Source: Caldilineaceae bacterium
GTDB lineage: Bacteria; Chloroflexota; Anaerolineae; Caldilineales; Caldilineaceae
Assembly (NCBI GenBank): GCA_022823185.1
Contig: JAJDXQ010000044.1
Coordinates: forward strand, 1-64,000
DNA length: 64,000 nt
Reading direction: 5' to 3'
In this document: piece by piece, positions 61,795-64,000 of the stretch
Layout of the letters: the number at the start of each line of letters is the position of its first letter
How positions within the stretch are numbered: the first letter of the stretch is position 1
The notes under the pieces: model-generated
Told to the model about the DNA's origin: nothing
The model's database searches: none
The model's input: the letters and a program-made list of their open reading frames with translations, nothing else
Translations under genes and position numbers: made by a program

Positions 61795-63060
61795 CTATGC
61801 CAAACCGAAGTGTTCATCAATCTCCTGCTGGTAGCCGCGAACTGCGCCCGAAAGTAGCTCAGCCATCGTCACCGTGCGTCCAAGCGCCGATGACTCAATC
61901 ATGCCCAACGCCGCAGCCAGGTCTCGCAGGCCCTCTTCGCCGTCGGTCTCCGGCTGGCCGCCGCGCGCGATGGCCTCCAGCCAGTCGTACTGTTGAATGG
62001 CGAAGGGGTCGGTCAGCCGCGTCTCCTTTGGCCCCACCAGAGGGAACTGAACGTCAAGCAGCGCGGGGTCCGCTTCGGCCCAGAAGGCGTCCTGAAGATT
62101 GCGGCGGCTGCCATCGTCGCTTATGATTTCGCCGCCCTTTATGCATCCGCGACTGCCATAGTACACCGGCGCGCCGGGAATCGACGTCTCCTCTCCGTGC
62201 CCGGCCCAGGACCACATAAGTTGCGCCAGCGCGCCGCCTTCACAGGTGACGGTCGCCAGATAGGTGTCGTCCACGTTGGCCTCTACGCTCGGCCCGGCGG
62301 CGGGGTCACCGAACAAATAGCGCTGTGGTTCGAAGGTGCGGACAGTACCATTTACCGCCACGACCTCCCCGCACACGTATCGCACCATGTGCATCACGTG
62401 TACGCCAATATCGATCGCGCCCCCGCCGCCGCCTTCTAGTTTGCGATGACGCCAGGGCGTTTCGGCCACGATCTTGTCCGGCGACCACAGACCGCCGATC
62501 CCGCCAAGCAAGGCTAGCTGGAGGTCGCCGATCAAGCCTTGTCGGATGGCCCAGGACGCGGCGCGCGTCCCCGCCGATTGGCGTACATTCTCGAACAGGC
62601 CCAGTGTCAAACCCTTGGCCTCGGCTTTGTCGACCAGCAGGCGCGCCGCCGCAACCGATATCGCCAGCGGCTTCTGAACGAGCAGATGCAGTCCCGCGTC
62701 AAAGGCAGCCGCGCCGATCTGGTGGTGCATGGATAGCGTTGTGAAGTCGTTAACGGCGTCGACCACGTCAGCCGCAATCATCTCCCGGTAGTCGGTGAAG
62801 ACGGCAACCTCTGTGTCCGGCTGGAATTCGTCCAGATAGATGTGCGGCGCAGCCAGCGGATCGCCTGTCTCCGGCGCCAGCACTGCCGCGCGCGGCGTCG
62901 GCCCCTCCCCGCGCTTGCGGAACATCAGCGCGTCGTCCTCTTTGCGCGCGCACAGCGCGGTAATGCGAAAGCCGTCGTAACCGGCCTCCCGCAGCAGCCG
63001 GTAACCGTGAAGGTGTGCGTTCAAAATGCGGCCGCAGCCGACAATGCCGATTCGAATCAT
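61795..63060 (-). CDS. Gfo/Idh/MocA-family oxidoreductase, long form
   Basis: A 421-residue member, about 80 longer than its neighbours. RIGIVGCGRILNAHLHGYRL is the dinucleotide motif, HLLVQKPLAISVAAARLLVD the catalytic-Lys strand, and GGGGGAIDIGVHVMHMVRYVCG the GGxxxDxxxH motif (Asp and His present). An insertion of about 45 residues between the first Rossmann strands (FRKRGEGPTPRAAVLAPETG) accounts for part of the extra length. ATG 63060 follows GGAG. Its substrate is probably a sugar or cyclitol. Confidence 0.92.
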   Translation of the reverse strand: MIRIGIVGCGRILNAHLHGYRLLREAGYDGFRITALCARKEDDALMFRKRGEGPTPRAAVLAPETGDPLAAPHIYLDEFQPDTEVAVFTDYREMIAADVVDAVNDFTTLSMHHQIGAAAFDAGLHLLVQKPLAISVAAARLLVDKAEAKGLTLGLFENVRQSAGTRAASWAIRQGLIGDLQLALLGGIGGLWSPDKIVAETPWRHRKLEGGGGGAIDIGVHVMHMVRYVCGEVVAVNGTVRTFEPQRYLFGDPAAGPSVEANVDDTYLATVTCEGGALAQLMWSWAGHGEETSIPGAPVYYGSRGCIKGGEIISDDGSRRNLQDAFWAEADPALLDVQFPLVGPKETRLTDPFAIQQYDWLEAIARGGQPETDGEEGLRDLAAALGMIESSALGRTVTMAELLSGAVRGYQQEIDEHFGLA

Positions 63061-63260
63061 ATGAAAATGCTCCGTAAGATTTGGGACAAAGGTCCCTCAA
63101 AAATCCAAACCGATCGCGCCAGGTCTATCTCAGGCGAGACCTGGAGTTAGACACCTAGACGGGTGAATTGAACTGCCTTCCTATTCCAATTCAGTTGGCG
63201 GCTATGACTTCATTAGCCCTCTGCCGGCGTGATTCCGTCCTACAGCGCAAAGGCATCAGG

Positions 63261-64000
63261 TCAGACTGCAAACGGAAGGGACAGGCCAACACGGCCGGCA
63301 AGCCGCGCGGCGAGTGAATGAAAGTCGTCGTAGCAGTCCTGCACAGCCTGCAAAAGGCTCCCAGTGGCGCCATCGGCAGCCTTAAGATTGAAGACAGGCT
63401 TACGAGCCTCCTGGGCTAAGGGCAATAGGCTTCGGGAGTGCCTCAGGATCCTGAGGCAATAGGGATCATCATCGGTCAAAGAGCCTTTGAATTCCTGTTC
63501 ATCCTGCAGGATGGCTGATCGATACTCATTGGGAATCCTCTGTAGCCACTTCACATATGCTGCCACCGGTCGGTCAAGACGGACCGCGTGCTGCAAAACG
63601 ACATAACCTATGGGGTTCATCGATGTCGCAGGCAACCGCAACACGTCCTCCATCGCGTTCGCACGATTCAGTCTTTCCTGCCATTCATTCCGCCAGTCTC
63701 GCAGGGTGGGGCCCAAATTCCTCAATCCTTGGACGGAAAAAAGGTCCGGCGCAAGGGGAATCACTAAGTCTTCAGCGGCAACTAAGGCAGCCCGATTGAG
63801 GGCGCCAAGGTTGGGGCCCACATCAATAAGAACCAGGTTGGCTTCGTTTCTATTTCTTGCTAAATCCGCCAGTCTCCGGAAGGAGTCAATTGTACGGAAT
63901 GACCTTTCCTTACCCTCCAAACAGCCCTGCCATTCGGTTGACAGTTCCTTCTCAACTCTTGAGAGCGCAAGGTCGCCAGCCAGGAGCGAAAGGCCAGGAG
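63261..64000 (-). CDS. ParA-family ATPase, truncated by the window edge
   Basis: The frame is open from the edge at 64000 down to the stop at 63261, about 245 residues, and the Leu/TTG at 63920 is not a real start. The part seen includes LSLLAGDLALSRVEKELS at the edge, Walker B LVLIDVGPNLGALNRAAL and the switch region LVIPLAPDLFSVQGLRNLG; the Walker A loop must lie beyond the window. It is similar in style to ParA-like chromosome or plasmid partition ATPases and the MinD relatives. Its partner ParB, if any, is not in view. Confidence 0.78.
   Translation of the reverse strand, partial: PGLSLLAGDLALSRVEKELSTEWQGCLEGKERSFRTIDSFRRLADLARNRNEANLVLIDVGPNLGALNRAALVAAEDLVIPLAPDLFSVQGLRNLGPTLRDWRNEWQERLNRANAMEDVLRLPATSMNPIGYVVLQHAVRLDRPVAAYVKWLQRIPNEYRSAILQDEQEFKGSLTDDDPYCLRILRHSRSLLPLAQEARKPVFNLKAADGATGSLLQAVQDCYDDFHSLAARLAGRVGLSLPFAV

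Noticed and set aside
1..64000. CRISPR arrays, rRNA and tRNA genes
   Set aside because: No regularly spaced direct repeats, no rRNA-like blocks and no cloverleaf with a GGTTCGAATCC-type arm were seen in the intergenic stretches; a covariance-model search would settle this.

Overview
The window looks like chromosomal DNA of an uncultivated Chloroflexota bacterium, most likely close to the Caldilineae. This rests on the style of the proteins: solute-binding lipoproteins with Tat-like or 'SACAAPAAP' lipoboxes, a LysW-type kinase beside an argD-like gene, TPTP-linked Ig-like lipoproteins, and many phytanoyl-CoA dioxygenase (PhyH), MocA-type oxidoreductase and sulfatase genes, a repertoire I associate with sponge- and sediment-associated members. 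No rRNA, tRNA or CRISPR was found, so the placement is inference.

Layout. (A) 1-12.5 kb: a DNA-alkylation-repeat protein (minus), then a plus-strand catabolic cluster: MDR dehydrogenase, ThuA-like protein, PhyH, two sialidase-type beta-propeller proteins, an FG-GAP/UnbV lipoprotein and an ABC sugar importer (binding protein plus two permeases, no ATPase). The plus strand here is strongly C-rich whichever way the genes point, and this stops near 12.8 kb. (B) 12.9-15.6 kb: two surface proteins sharing a W-x-W Ig-like repeat. (C) 15.9-21.6 kb: two PhyH genes, a MocA oxidoreductase, an M81 (MlrC) protein, and a two-gene unit with a nucleotidyltransferase-like member. (D) 33.4 down to 21.7 kb: ten minus-strand genes behind a near-consensus promoter: ABC sugar importer, two sulfatases, two GH117/GH43-like propeller hydrolases, a PhyH protein, a Cys-nucleophile alpha/beta hydrolase and an enolase-superfamily dehydratase or cycloisomerase. 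This reads as a sulfated-glycan utilisation locus. (E) 34.5-41.2 kb: a SIMPL-domain protein and a complete dpp/opp-type transporter. (F) 41.5-43.6 kb: another PhyH and MocA gene. (G) 43.7-59.2 kb: housekeeping genes (zinc metallopeptidase, murJ, trxB, VOC protein, argD, lysZ, DUF4432, trkA, hisD, hisC, LuxR regulator, HtrA-like protease, a truncated ABC ATPase, NUDIX, exonuclease). (H) 59.3-64 kb: three MocA oxidoreductases and a ParA-like ATPase cut by the window edge.

The regions fit a heterotroph taking up host- or algal-derived glycans: extracellular sialidases, sulfatases and GH117-like enzymes would release sugars, two ABC systems import them, and MocA, MDR, epimerase-like and dehydratase enzymes process them. 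The most unusual point is that of five PhyH paralogs, two have lost the Asp of the HxD iron-binding motif (Ser and Val instead), recalling the HxA/HxG change in Fe(II)/2-oxoglutarate halogenases.
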